In this document: in pieces, positions 40,997-49,093 of the stretch
How the letters are laid out: each line of letters begins with the position of its first letter
Numbering within the stretch: position 1 is the first letter of the stretch
Origin: Pelagibacteraceae bacterium
Lineage (GTDB): Bacteria; Pseudomonadota; Alphaproteobacteria; Pelagibacterales; Pelagibacteraceae
DNA: 64,000 nt
Direction of reading: 5' to 3'
Assembly (NCBI GenBank): GCA_022763425.1
Contig: JALEGD010000001.1
Coordinates: 572,572 to 636,571, forward strand
Notes under the pieces: model-generated
Told to the model about the DNA's origin: nothing
Seen by the model: the letters and a program-made list of their open reading frames with translations, nothing else
The model's database searches: none
Program-made: the position numbers and the translations under genes

Positions 40997-42172
40997 ATGC
41001 CTAAATCAAATTCTTTTCAACCGGGTAAACATTTTTTACAGATTCCAGGACCAACGAATGTACCTGATAGAGTTTTAAGGGCTATGGATTACCCGACAAT
41101 TGACCACAGAGGACCAGAATTTGCTGAAATTGCCAAAAGGGTTTTAGATAAAATTAAATTAATTTTCAAAACATCTGAACCAGTAATTATTTATCCAGGT
41201 TCAGGAACAGGAGCTTGGGAAGCGGCAATTGTAAATACGTTAAATGAAGGTGATAAGGTTTTAATGTTTGAGACTGGTGAATTTTCTACAAAGTGGTGGG
41301 ATATTGCTGAGAAATTAAAGTTAAAAAGTGATTTTGTCAAAGGTGATTGGAGAACTGGAGCTGATCCAGAGATCGTTGAGAAGAAATTAAAAGAAGATAC
41401 CAATAAAGAAATTAAAGCTGTTTTTGTAGTTCACAATGAAACTTCAACTGGTGTTGCAAGTAGAATTGGTGAAATTAGAAAAGCAATGGATAACGCAAAT
41501 CATCCTGCATTATTTATGGTTGATACTATTTCTTCACTTGCTTCCATTGATTATAAACATGAAGAATGGAAAGTAGATGTTACAGTTGGAGGATCTCAAA
41601 AAGGCTTATTGTTACCACCTGGTTTATCTTTTAATGCAATAAGTTCAAAAGCATTAGAAGCTTATAAGAATTCTAAATTACCAAAATCTTACTGGGACTG
41701 GAAACCAATGCTGGATAATAATAAAAATGGTTTTTTTCCTTACACTCCCGCAACAAATTTATTTTACGGATTAGATGAAGCGATCAACATGCTTCTTGAA
41801 GAAGGTTTAGAAAATGTTTTTGCAAGACACAAAAGACATGCAGAAGCAACAAGGCTTGCAGTCAAAGCTTGGGGATTAGAAATTCTTTGCAAAAATCCCG
41901 AAGAGTATTCAAATTCTTTAACAGCAGTTATGATGCCAGATGGTCATGATGCTGACGCACTGCGAAAAGTTATTTTGGATAATTATAATATGTCTCTTGG
42001 TATGGGGCTTAATAAAGTTAAAGGCAAGGTATTTAGAATCGGTCATTTAGGTGACTTTAATGACTTGATGTTGTCAGGAACTTTAGCAGGTGTTGAAATG
42101 GGTTTAGCAAAAGCAGGAGTCCCATTCAAAAAGGGTGGTATATTAGCTGCTCTGGATTATTTATCTAAATAG
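40997..42172 (+). CDS. sgaA: serine-glyoxylate aminotransferase (class V PLP enzyme)
   Basis: 391 residues. Family marks are Pro-Gly-Pro-Thr-Asn-Val-Pro near residue 17, Asp-His-Arg-Gly-Pro-Glu-Phe, Gly-Ser-Gly-Thr-Gly-Ala-Trp-Glu, and the PLP lysine K202 in Gly-Gly-Ser-Gln-Lys-Gly-Leu-Leu-Leu-Pro-Pro-Gly. It moves the amino group of serine (or alanine) to glyoxylate, producing glycine and hydroxypyruvate. This links the serine operon at 3-6 kb with glyoxylate users such as malate synthase. The start codon is divergently placed next to the FAD/Fe-S enzyme gene; an AAGG ribosome site lies five bases before the ATG, inside the other gene's leader. Confidence 0.92.
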   Translation: MPKSNSFQPGKHFLQIPGPTNVPDRVLRAMDYPTIDHRGPEFAEIAKRVLDKIKLIFKTSEPVIIYPGSGTGAWEAAIVNTLNEGDKVLMFETGEFSTKWWDIAEKLKLKSDFVKGDWRTGADPEIVEKKLKEDTNKEIKAVFVVHNETSTGVASRIGEIRKAMDNANHPALFMVDTISSLASIDYKHEEWKVDVTVGGSQKGLLLPPGLSFNAISSKALEAYKNSKLPKSYWDWKPMLDNNKNGFFPYTPATNLFYGLDEAINMLLEEGLENVFARHKRHAEATRLAVKAWGLEILCKNPEEYSNSLTAVMMPDGHDADALRKVILDNYNMSLGMGLNKVKGKVFRIGHLGDFNDLMLSGTLAGVEMGLAKAGVPFKKGGILAALDYLSK

Positions 42173-42239
42173 TCAAAATATATCTCTAGCCAACCCCATT
42201 AATTTTTACTAAAATCAAATAAATTTAACAGGGGGAAAA

Positions 42240-43229
42240 ATGAAAAACATTAAAACATTGTTCGCGACAATTGTTTCAGTTCTTTTTTTATCTTCAGTGG
42301 TACATGCGGGTGGACACGGTGGTGTCGAGCTAAAGTTTGGTCACGTTGGTAAACCAGGATCTTTATTTCACGAGTCAGCTGAACATTTTAAAAATCTTGC
42401 AAATCAAAGATTAGGAAAAAAGGGTAAAGTAGTAACTTTTGGATCTTCTCAATTAGGAAAAGACAAGCAGTTACTTCAAAAAGTTAAAGCAGGTACTGTT
42501 AACTTTGCATTACCTTCATCAGTGATGTCATCTGTTCATGATGAATTTGGTGTATTTGATATGCCTTATATGATCAAAGACAGAAATCATATGGCCAAAG
42601 TTGAAAAACAAGTATTACCAGGGATCTTCAAGAACTTAGAAGCAAAAACTGGATATAAAGTTTTAGCTGTTTGGGAAAATGGTTTTAGACAAATCACAAA
42701 TAACAAGAGACCTATTAATACACCGAGTGACTTAAAAGGTATTAAACTTAGAACACCTAAGTCAAAGTGGAGAGTTAAAATGTTCCAAACTTATGGCGCA
42801 AACCCAACTCCAATGGCTTTTTCTGAAGTGTTTACTGCATTAAAAACTGGAACTATGGATGGTCAAGAAAATCCATATGCACAGATAGCTAGTGCTAAGT
42901 TTCAGGAAGTGCAAAAGTACTTATCTATAAGTAATCACGTTTACACTCCTGCTTATGTTGTTGTTCACAAAGATCAGTGGAATAAAGTTCCTGCTGATGT
43001 GAGAAAAATTGTTGAACAAGCAGCTCAAGACACTCAAAAGTTTGTATATAAAAGAGCAGCGGAATTAGAAGTTTCTTTATTAAAAGTAATTAAAGATGCT
43101 GGTGTTAAGGTTAACACTGCAAATAGAGATGCTTTTGTAAAAGGAAGTGCTGCTGTTTATAAACAGTTTGGTGATGAAGTTAGCACAGGAAACGCGTTAA
43201 TTAAAAAAGTTTCTGGTCTAGCTAAATAA
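42240..43229 (+). CDS. dctP: TRAP transporter solute-binding protein (DctP family), second system
   Basis: 329 residues with signal peptide, probably cut after Val-His-Ala at residue 23. The mature protein has the DctP fold: Phe-Gly-Ser-Ser-Gln-Leu-Gly-Lys-Asp, Leu-Lys-Gly-Ile-Lys-Leu-Arg-Thr-Pro with the ligand-binding arginine, and Asp-Gly-Gln-Glu-Asn-Pro. It is closer to C4-dicarboxylate-type DctP than the protein at 30681, which lacks that last motif. Its AGGGGGA ribosome site is strong. A hairpin separates it from dctQ, as in the first TRAP system. The ligand is probably an organic acid that is then CoA-activated by enzymes encoded downstream. Confidence 0.93.
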   Translation: MKNIKTLFATIVSVLFLSSVVHAGGHGGVELKFGHVGKPGSLFHESAEHFKNLANQRLGKKGKVVTFGSSQLGKDKQLLQKVKAGTVNFALPSSVMSSVHDEFGVFDMPYMIKDRNHMAKVEKQVLPGIFKNLEAKTGYKVLAVWENGFRQITNNKRPINTPSDLKGIKLRTPKSKWRVKMFQTYGANPTPMAFSEVFTALKTGTMDGQENPYAQIASAKFQEVQKYLSISNHVYTPAYVVVHKDQWNKVPADVRKIVEQAAQDTQKFVYKRAAELEVSLLKVIKDAGVKVNTANRDAFVKGSAAVYKQFGDEVSTGNALIKKVSGLAK

Positions 43230-43242
43230 GTAATTTTAAAGG

Positions 43243-43274
43243 AGCCGGCCCTTTTTTCAGGGCCGGTTTTTTTT
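43243..43274 (+). terminator. terminator-like hairpin between dctP and dctQ (second system)
   Basis: Stem CCGGCCC (43245-43251) with GGGCCGG (43260-43266), extendable by a G-U and an A-T pair, loop of eight bases, then eight Ts (43267-43274). The next gene's ATG starts at 43276, one base after the T-run. Same arrangement as at 31706. Confidence 0.8.
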
Positions 43275-43275
43275 A

Positions 43276-43776
43276 ATGAACATCCAAGAATTTAAAAAAA
43301 AATACGATAAAGCGCTAGAATTTGTTCTGTTTGCAATGATGGTTGCCATGGCAGCTGTTGTTATTTTGGGCGTTAGTTTTAGATGGGCAGGTCATGCTTT
43401 GACTTGGTATGATGAAGTAGCATCAATGCAATTAGCATGGTTGACTTATTATGGCTCTGCTTATGCAGCTTTAAAAGGAGGTCACATAAGCGTTCCAAGT
43501 ATTTTAAGATCGTTTCCATTGCATATTAGAAAGCCTTTATTCTTTTTATCAAAATTATTTGTATACAGTTTTTTTATTTTGCTAACCTATTATGGTTTCA
43601 AAGTAATGTTCATTGTACAAGGTGAAACGTTAACAACACTAGATTGGTTTCCTCAACCACTAGCTCAATCGGTTATTCCAGTTGCATCGATATTATTTAT
43701 TTTATCTGAGACATTAAATTTTAAAGATAGCTATCAACAAATGGTGGAAGGAAAAATTGTTGGAGGAGAAGAATAA
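43276..43776 (+). CDS. dctQ: TRAP transporter small permease (DctQ family), second system
   Basis: 166 residues, four predicted helices. Family features are Leu-Thr-Trp-Tyr-Asp-Glu-Val near residue 40 and Lys-Gly-Gly-His-Ile near residue 66. It forms the membrane part of the tripartite transporter with the following DctM. The ATG follows a hairpin T-run by one base, so no classical ribosome site exists. The dctM gene begins 21 bases after its stop. Confidence 0.9.
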   Translation: MNIQEFKKKYDKALEFVLFAMMVAMAAVVILGVSFRWAGHALTWYDEVASMQLAWLTYYGSAYAALKGGHISVPSILRSFPLHIRKPLFFLSKLFVYSFFILLTYYGFKVMFIVQGETLTTLDWFPQPLAQSVIPVASILFILSETLNFKDSYQQMVEGKIVGGEE

Positions 43777-43797
43777 TGGAGGCAAAGAAATAATATT

Positions 43798-45081
43798 ATG
43801 ATGTTGCTTATTATGTTCTCCATACTTTTATTTTTGTTAAGTATTAATGTGCCAATTGCTGTTGGTATTGCAATTACAACAGTTATTGCAATGGTGGTTA
43901 ACCAAGGTCCATCATTTTTAATAGATACTGCAATTGTTCTTTATGACGGAACAATGAAATTTCCTTTAATTGCAATCCCTTTATTTATTTTAGCTGGATC
44001 AATTATGAATACTGCAGGCATATCAAGAAGATTAATTGCGTTCGCATCTGCATTAGTTGGTTTTATCAAAGGTGGATTAAGCATGATCAACATAGCTGTT
44101 TCTATGTTCTTTGCTGAAATTTCAGGTTCTGCTGTAGCAGATGTTGCAGCTCTTGGTTCTATTTTAATTCCCGCAATGAAAAAGAAAGGTTACCCTGGTC
44201 CTTTTTCTGCAGCGGTAACATCATCTTCAGCTTCACTTGCAATAATCATTCCACCATCAATTCCAATGATTTTATATGCGGTAATGGCTCAAAGTTCTGT
44301 GGTTCAGTTATTTGTTGCTGGAATTATTCCAGGAATTCTAGGTGGATTTTTAATGATGTTAGCGGCATATATTTATGCTCGAAAAAAAGATTTACCTGTA
44401 GAAGAGGCTTTTGATATTCAAAATCTTAAAAAAACTGCAAAAGAAGCTGGATTAGCATTTACTTTACCATTAATAATTTTAGGTGGAATTTTTGGCGGTG
44501 TAGTTACCGCAACAGAAGGTGCCGGATTAGCAGTTTTAGCAGCTTTAGTCATAGGTTTTATTCATAGAGAATTAAACTGGAAAAGTTTTTATAAAGCTGC
44601 ATCAGAAGGGGCAACTCAAACTGCAATAGTAATGTTATTAGTTGGGGCATCTGTTCTTCTTGGTGAATTTTTAACGATTGAGCAGATTCCGCAAAAGGTT
44701 GCAGAATCTATTATTGGAATAACAGATAATAAATATTTTGTTTTAATGATATTAAACGTATTTTTATTAGTAATTGGATTGTTTTTACACTCTGCTGCTG
44801 CAATTATTTTAACTGTCCCAATAGTGATGCCACTAGTAAATGCTGTTGGGATTGATCCTGTACACTTTGGAATTATCGTAACCTTAAACTTAGCTATTGG
44901 TCAACAAACTCCTCCAGTAGCTAGTGTATTAGTTACAGCTTGTTCAGTTGCAAAAGCTGATATCTGGGACGTGACAAGAGCAAATATTATGTTCATAGGT
45001 GTTTTATTATTTTTGTTAATGGTTGTTACTTATATCCCAGCAGTACCAATGACTTTAGTTGAGTATTTTTACAGATCATAA
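43798..45081 (+). CDS. dctM: TRAP transporter large permease (DctM family), second system
   Basis: 427 residues with about twelve membrane segments. Signatures are Ile-Pro-Leu-Phe-Ile-Leu-Ala-Gly, Ser-Gly-Ser-Ala-Val-Ala-Asp-Val-Ala-Ala, Ile-Pro-Pro-Ser-Ile-Pro and Gln-Gln-Thr-Pro-Pro-Val-Ala. Two adjacent ATGs (43798, 43801) could serve as start; a GGAGG lies about 15 bases upstream, rather far. The crotonase gene follows without a gap, so transport and CoA metabolism are co-expressed. Confidence 0.93.
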   Translation: MMLLIMFSILLFLLSINVPIAVGIAITTVIAMVVNQGPSFLIDTAIVLYDGTMKFPLIAIPLFILAGSIMNTAGISRRLIAFASALVGFIKGGLSMINIAVSMFFAEISGSAVADVAALGSILIPAMKKKGYPGPFSAAVTSSSASLAIIIPPSIPMILYAVMAQSSVVQLFVAGIIPGILGGFLMMLAAYIYARKKDLPVEEAFDIQNLKKTAKEAGLAFTLPLIILGGIFGGVVTATEGAGLAVLAALVIGFIHRELNWKSFYKAASEGATQTAIVMLLVGASVLLGEFLTIEQIPQKVAESIIGITDNKYFVLMILNVFLLVIGLFLHSAAAIILTVPIVMPLVNAVGIDPVHFGIIVTLNLAIGQQTPPVASVLVTACSVAKADIWDVTRANIMFIGVLLFLLMVVTYIPAVPMTLVEYFYRS

Positions 45082-45861
45082 ATGACCTTAATTAAACAAA
45101 AAAAAATAAGTAATTACATAATAGAGGTATCTTTAAACCGTCCTGAAAAATTAAACGCTTTAACCAAACCTATGTGGAAAGAGCTAGGAAGTGTTTTTAA
45201 AAAACTGAGTAAAAATAAAGATTTAAGATGCATTGTAATCAGAGGAGAAGGAGGAAAATCTTTTTCACCTGGAAATGATATTGGAGAGTTTGAAAAAGAA
45301 AGATCTAATAGTAAATTAGCTAAAGCTTATGGAGTTTTTTTACACGGCACTTTAAGAGCTATTCAAGATTGTCCTATACCAACTGTTGCATTAATCGAAG
45401 GAATTTGTGTTGGTGGTGGTATGGAAATTGCAGCATGTTGTGATCTGAGAGTTTGCGGAGAATCCTCTAGGTTTGGAGTTCCAATTAAAAGACTAGGCTT
45501 AACTATGGCGGCAAAAGAGCTACAGGCTTTACTTGGTATAACTAATTATTCAACAGCTATGGAAATTTTACTTGAAGGAAGGATAATGAGCGCAAAAGAA
45601 GCTTATGAAAAAAATTTAGTTAACAAAGTTGTTCCAGATGAGGATGTTGAAAAAGAAGCGTATAAAACTGCCGAATTAATTTGCGAAGGTGCACCTAAAG
45701 TAGCCAGATGGCACAAAGAGTTTGCAAAAGAAATTATATCTAAAGGAAAAGTGACATCAAAGCTGAATAACAAAGGTTATAAGTGTTACGATACAGTAGA
45801 TTTTCAAATCGGTTACAAATCTTTTTTAACTAAAACAAAACCTAAATTTAAAAATAAATAA
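45082..45861 (+). CDS. enoyl-CoA hydratase/isomerase (crotonase) family protein
   Basis: 259 residues with the crotonase fold: Leu-Asn-Arg-Pro-Glu-Lys-Leu-Asn-Ala-Leu, the oxyanion-hole segment Phe-Ser-Pro-Gly-Asn-Asp-Ile, and Gly-Gly-Gly-Met-Glu-Ile-Ala with E115 at the position of rat hydratase Glu144. The second hydratase glutamate (Glu164, 20 residues later) is Ile135, and the following Gly-Gly-Thr loop is also replaced. It is therefore probably not a standard hydratase; isomerase, racemase-linked or hydrolase activity are options. It abuts the dctM stop and the CoA-transferase start, so its substrate is probably the CoA ester of the imported acid. Confidence 0.85.
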   Translation: MTLIKQKKISNYIIEVSLNRPEKLNALTKPMWKELGSVFKKLSKNKDLRCIVIRGEGGKSFSPGNDIGEFEKERSNSKLAKAYGVFLHGTLRAIQDCPIPTVALIEGICVGGGMEIAACCDLRVCGESSRFGVPIKRLGLTMAAKELQALLGITNYSTAMEILLEGRIMSAKEAYEKNLVNKVVPDEDVEKEAYKTAELICEGAPKVARWHKEFAKEIISKGKVTSKLNNKGYKCYDTVDFQIGYKSFLTKTKPKFKNK

Positions 45862-47055
45862 ATGCCAGGACCTATCGAAGGAATTAGAGTTTTAGAACTC
45901 GCGCAAATTATGGCAGGCCCAACTTGTGGTTTGATGCTTGCGGATCTTGGAGCAGAGGTAATAAAAATAGAAAAAACCTCAGGTGGAGACGATACAAGAA
46001 AGTTTCTACCCCCAGACATCAATGGAGAATCTGCAGCATTTATGATGATGAATAGAAATAAAAAAGGCTTAGCCTTAAATTTAAAAGAAAAACAGGGAAT
46101 TGATATTTTCAAACGAATGGTAGAAGATTCTGATGTTGTAATAGAAAATTTTAGAAAAGGAACATTAGAAAAATTAGGAATTGGTTATGATGAATTAAAA
46201 AAAATAAATCCTAAAATAATTTTATGTGAAATTTCAGGTTACGGCAGAACTGGACCTTATGCAGATAAAGGAGGCTTTGATTTAGTTGCACAAGGAATGA
46301 CTGGCCTAATGAGTATCACGGGAGAAAGTTCTGATAAACCTCCAATGAAAGTAGGGGCACCTTTAACAGATATTACGGCTGGTATTTTAGGTGCCACAGG
46401 TGTTCTTGCAGCTTTAGTTAGTAGAAATAAAACTGGTAAAGGCCAAAGAGTAGATACCTCTTTGTATGAAGCTGGAATAGTACATACCTACTGGCAATCT
46501 GCAATTGCTGGAGCAACAGGAAAGTCACCAGGACCATTAGGTTCGGCCCATCCTTTGACTGCTCCATATCAAGCTTTTAAAACAAAAGACAATTGGATAA
46601 CAATTGGTGCTTCTAACCAAAATAATTGGATGAATTTATTAAATTCAATTAATAGAACTGATCTCCAAAATGATGATCGTTTTAAGGATAATAATAGTAG
46701 AATGAAAAACTTAAATGAACTTGTGCCAATTTTACAAGAGGAATTTCTAAAGAAAACTTCTAAAGAATGGATAAAGGTATTTGACAATAAAGGTCTTCCA
46801 TGCGGCCCTATCAACTCAATAACAGATATGCACAAAGACCCACACACTATTGATAGAAAAATGATTATTGAGGTAGATAATAAAAAAGCTGGAAAATCAA
46901 AAGCAGTTGGAATGCCAATTAAATTTTCAGAAACGAATGGAGATATTAATAATGGAGCCCCAAATTTTGGTCAGCACACAAATGAAATATTAAAACAATT
47001 TGGTTATAAAGACGAAGAGATTGAGAATTTTGTAAAATTAGGAATTGTTGCATGA
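45862..47055 (+). CDS. CaiB/BaiF family CoA transferase, second copy
   Basis: 397 residues. The start Pro-Gly-Pro-Ile-Glu-Gly-Ile-Arg-Val-Leu-Glu-Leu-Ala is canonical, and the catalytic aspartate is D170 (Pro-Leu-Thr-Asp-Ile-Thr-Ala-Gly). It transfers CoA between carboxylic acids. It differs clearly from the copy at 29472, so the two are not a recent duplication. Flanked by a crotonase and a second TRAP system, it probably activates the imported acid. The next gene overlaps by four bases (ATGA). Confidence 0.88.
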   Translation: MPGPIEGIRVLELAQIMAGPTCGLMLADLGAEVIKIEKTSGGDDTRKFLPPDINGESAAFMMMNRNKKGLALNLKEKQGIDIFKRMVEDSDVVIENFRKGTLEKLGIGYDELKKINPKIILCEISGYGRTGPYADKGGFDLVAQGMTGLMSITGESSDKPPMKVGAPLTDITAGILGATGVLAALVSRNKTGKGQRVDTSLYEAGIVHTYWQSAIAGATGKSPGPLGSAHPLTAPYQAFKTKDNWITIGASNQNNWMNLLNSINRTDLQNDDRFKDNNSRMKNLNELVPILQEEFLKKTSKEWIKVFDNKGLPCGPINSITDMHKDPHTIDRKMIIEVDNKKAGKSKAVGMPIKFSETNGDINNGAPNFGQHTNEILKQFGYKDEEIENFVKLGIVA

Positions 47056-47453
47056 AATTTAAACTTAATAACAAGTTCTTAAAAACAAGTTTTTATGTGA
47101 CTGATCTTAAATTATGCCAAGTTAGATTGCATAATAACTCAAAGTTTCCTTGGATAATGTTAATCCCAAAAAAACCAGGTTTATCGCAGATTTTAGACCT
47201 ATCCAAATCAAGCCAAATAAAGCTAATAGAAGAAATTCAGTATTGCAGTAAGAAAATGAAGAGTAATTTTAAGTGTTCAAATTTAAACATAGAAAAAGTT
47301 GGAAATATAATACCACAATTGCATATTCATATTATTCCAAGACATAAAAAAGATCCAACGTGGCCCTTACCAGTTTGGGTAACAAAACCAAAACCTTACT
47401 CAAAAAAAGAATTAGAAAAAATTATAATTAAATTAAAAAAAATTTTTGACTAA
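47052..47453 (+). CDS. HIT-domain protein
   Basis: 133 residues. The nucleotide-binding motif is Gln89-Leu-His91-Ile-His93-Ile-Ile, in which the first His of the classical HxHxH triad is Gln; the flanking Asn-Ile-Ile-Pro and Asp-Pro-Thr-Trp-Pro-Leu-Pro-Val-Trp match a proteobacterial HIT subgroup. These proteins bind or hydrolyse nucleotide derivatives; the substrate is unknown. It overlaps the CoA-transferase gene by four bases and its stop overlaps the convergent phosphomannomutase stop by four bases. Confidence 0.87.
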   Translation: MKFKLNNKFLKTSFYVTDLKLCQVRLHNNSKFPWIMLIPKKPGLSQILDLSKSSQIKLIEEIQYCSKKMKSNFKCSNLNIEKVGNIIPQLHIHIIPRHKKDPTWPLPVWVTKPKPYSKKELEKIIIKLKKIFD

Positions 47454-48907
47454 ATTTTTTGATCGTATTCACCAACTTTTCCTGTTTCTCGTAAATTTTT
47501 ATCGATGAATTCAAATATTGCTTTTTTTCTTTTATCTGAAGTTGGACTTTCTGTTACAACAACCAATGAAGGTTTGTTGGATGATGCTCTTATTAAACCC
47601 CACGAACCGTCACTAAGAGAAAATCTTACACCATTAACTGTTAAAATTTCTTTTATCTCTTCACCATCAATTAAAACTTTATCTTCTTTATATTTTTTAA
47701 ATATATTAACTAAATTATTTACTACATCATATTTTTCTTCATCTTTGCAAAAAGGAGCCATCGTAGGCGTTTGATATGTTTTGGGTAGCTCATTTATAAT
47801 TTCACTCATTTTTTTATCTTGATTATTTAATAAGTGACAAACTTGAATTGCTGAATTAATTCCATCATCATATCCAAGACCTAATGGTTGATTAAAAAAG
47901 AAGTGACCACTTTTTTCAAAACCAGCTAAAGCTTTTTCTTTATTAACTTTTCTTTTAATATGCGAATGACCAGTTTTCCATAAAATGGTTTCACAATTAT
48001 TTTTTTTTAAAATTTTATCCTGAGAGAACAGTCCAGTTGATTTAACATCTATTACAAATTTTGAACTAGGATATTGTGGAGCCAAGTTCCTTGCGATTAG
48101 TAATCCAATTTTATCAGAAAATATTTCTTCACCATTATTATCTATGACCCCAACACGATCTCCATCTCCATCAAAACCAAATCCAACATCAGCATTATTC
48201 TCCTTTACTGTTTTTGAAATAGCATGAAGCATTTCAAGGTCTTCTGGATTGGGGTTATATTTTGGAAATGTAAAATCCAGGTTACAGTCCATTTCAATCA
48301 CTTCGCACCCAATGCCTCTTAAGATATCTGGAGCAAAAACTCCCGCAGTTCCGTTACCGCATGCAACAACTGCTTTGATTTTTTTTTGTATTTTGTTTTT
48401 TGAAATTAAATTTTTTTTATAAACATCAATAAAATTTTCTATTTTTTTTACACTTCCTTTACCTGATATAAATTTTTTATTTAATACGATTTCTTTTAGT
48501 TCTTGCATTTCTTCTGGAGCATGGGTTAAGCCTTTTGCAATCCCCATTTTAACTCCTGTCCAACCATTTTCATTATGACTTGCTGTAATCATTGCTACAC
48601 CGTCAGCTTCTAATTCAAATTGAGCAAAGTACGCCATTGGAGATAAAGATAATCCTAAATCTTCAACATGACATCCAGTTGAAATTAAACCTTCAGTTAA
48701 GGAATTTTTAATTTCTTCGCTGTAAGACCTGTAATCATATCCAACTACAACTCTTGGGTTTTGTTTTTTTGTTTCTGAAATAATTTGTGAACCCAATCCG
48801 CAGCCTAAATTTTTAATTCCAGCTAGATTGATATCGTCAGGATAAAGCCATCTTGCATCATATTCTCTGAACCCGTTGTGATTAATGTGGATAGTAGAAT
48901 CAGACAT
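47450..48907 (-). CDS. phosphomannomutase/phosphoglucomutase
   Basis: 485 residues, four-domain alpha-D-phosphohexomutase. The phosphoserine is S110 in Ile-Thr-Ala-Ser-His-Asn-Glu-Asn-Gly; the metal loop is Phe-Asp-Gly-Asp-Gly-Asp-Arg; the sugar loop is Gly-Phe-Glu-Lys-Ser-Gly-His. It interconverts hexose 1- and 6-phosphates for sugar-nucleotide synthesis (AlgC/ManB type). It feeds envelope glycan enzymes such as the glycosyltransferases at 22.9-25.2 kb. It is divergent from nrdA across a 186-base regulatory region, the longest gap here. Confidence 0.92.
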   Translation of the reverse strand: MSDSTIHINHNGFREYDARWLYPDDINLAGIKNLGCGLGSQIISETKKQNPRVVVGYDYRSYSEEIKNSLTEGLISTGCHVEDLGLSLSPMAYFAQFELEADGVAMITASHNENGWTGVKMGIAKGLTHAPEEMQELKEIVLNKKFISGKGSVKKIENFIDVYKKNLISKNKIQKKIKAVVACGNGTAGVFAPDILRGIGCEVIEMDCNLDFTFPKYNPNPEDLEMLHAISKTVKENNADVGFGFDGDGDRVGVIDNNGEEIFSDKIGLLIARNLAPQYPSSKFVIDVKSTGLFSQDKILKKNNCETILWKTGHSHIKRKVNKEKALAGFEKSGHFFFNQPLGLGYDDGINSAIQVCHLLNNQDKKMSEIINELPKTYQTPTMAPFCKDEEKYDVVNNLVNIFKKYKEDKVLIDGEEIKEILTVNGVRFSLSDGSWGLIRASSNKPSLVVVTESPTSDKRKKAIFEFIDKNLRETGKVGEYDQKI

Positions 48908-49015
48908 AAGAAACCATTAATGAATTAGCAGTTCTTTTGAAAGCCAATAATTAACAGGCCTTAATTTTCTTATTGATTTATATATAAGTTCATATTATGT
49001 TCTCTTGCTTGGAAC

Positions 49016-49031
49016 ATACAATTAGTATAGT
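49016..49031. promoter_or_regulatory. weak second NrdR-box-like sequence
   Basis: ATACAATTAGTATAGT matches the NrdR consensus ACACWATATATWGTGT at 10 of 16 positions. It lies 28 bases before the better box at 49044 and overlaps a possible -10 (TATAGT, 49026-49031). NrdR usually binds paired boxes about 31 bp apart, so the pairing is suggestive only. Confidence 0.25.
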
Positions 49032-49043
49032 CAAGTTTTATAG

Positions 49044-49060
49044 ACACAACATATAGTTGT
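49044..49060. promoter_or_regulatory. candidate NrdR box upstream of nrdA
   Basis: ACACAACATATAGTTGT matches the NrdR consensus ACACWATATATWGTGT at 13 of 16 positions and is itself nearly palindromic (ACAACATATAGTTGT). It lies 33 bases before the nrdA ATG. NrdR is the ATP/dATP-responsive repressor of ribonucleotide reductase genes; its gene is not in the window. Confidence 0.55.
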
Positions 49061-49093
49061 TTTTACATAAAAACGTAACAAAAAGGCAAATAA

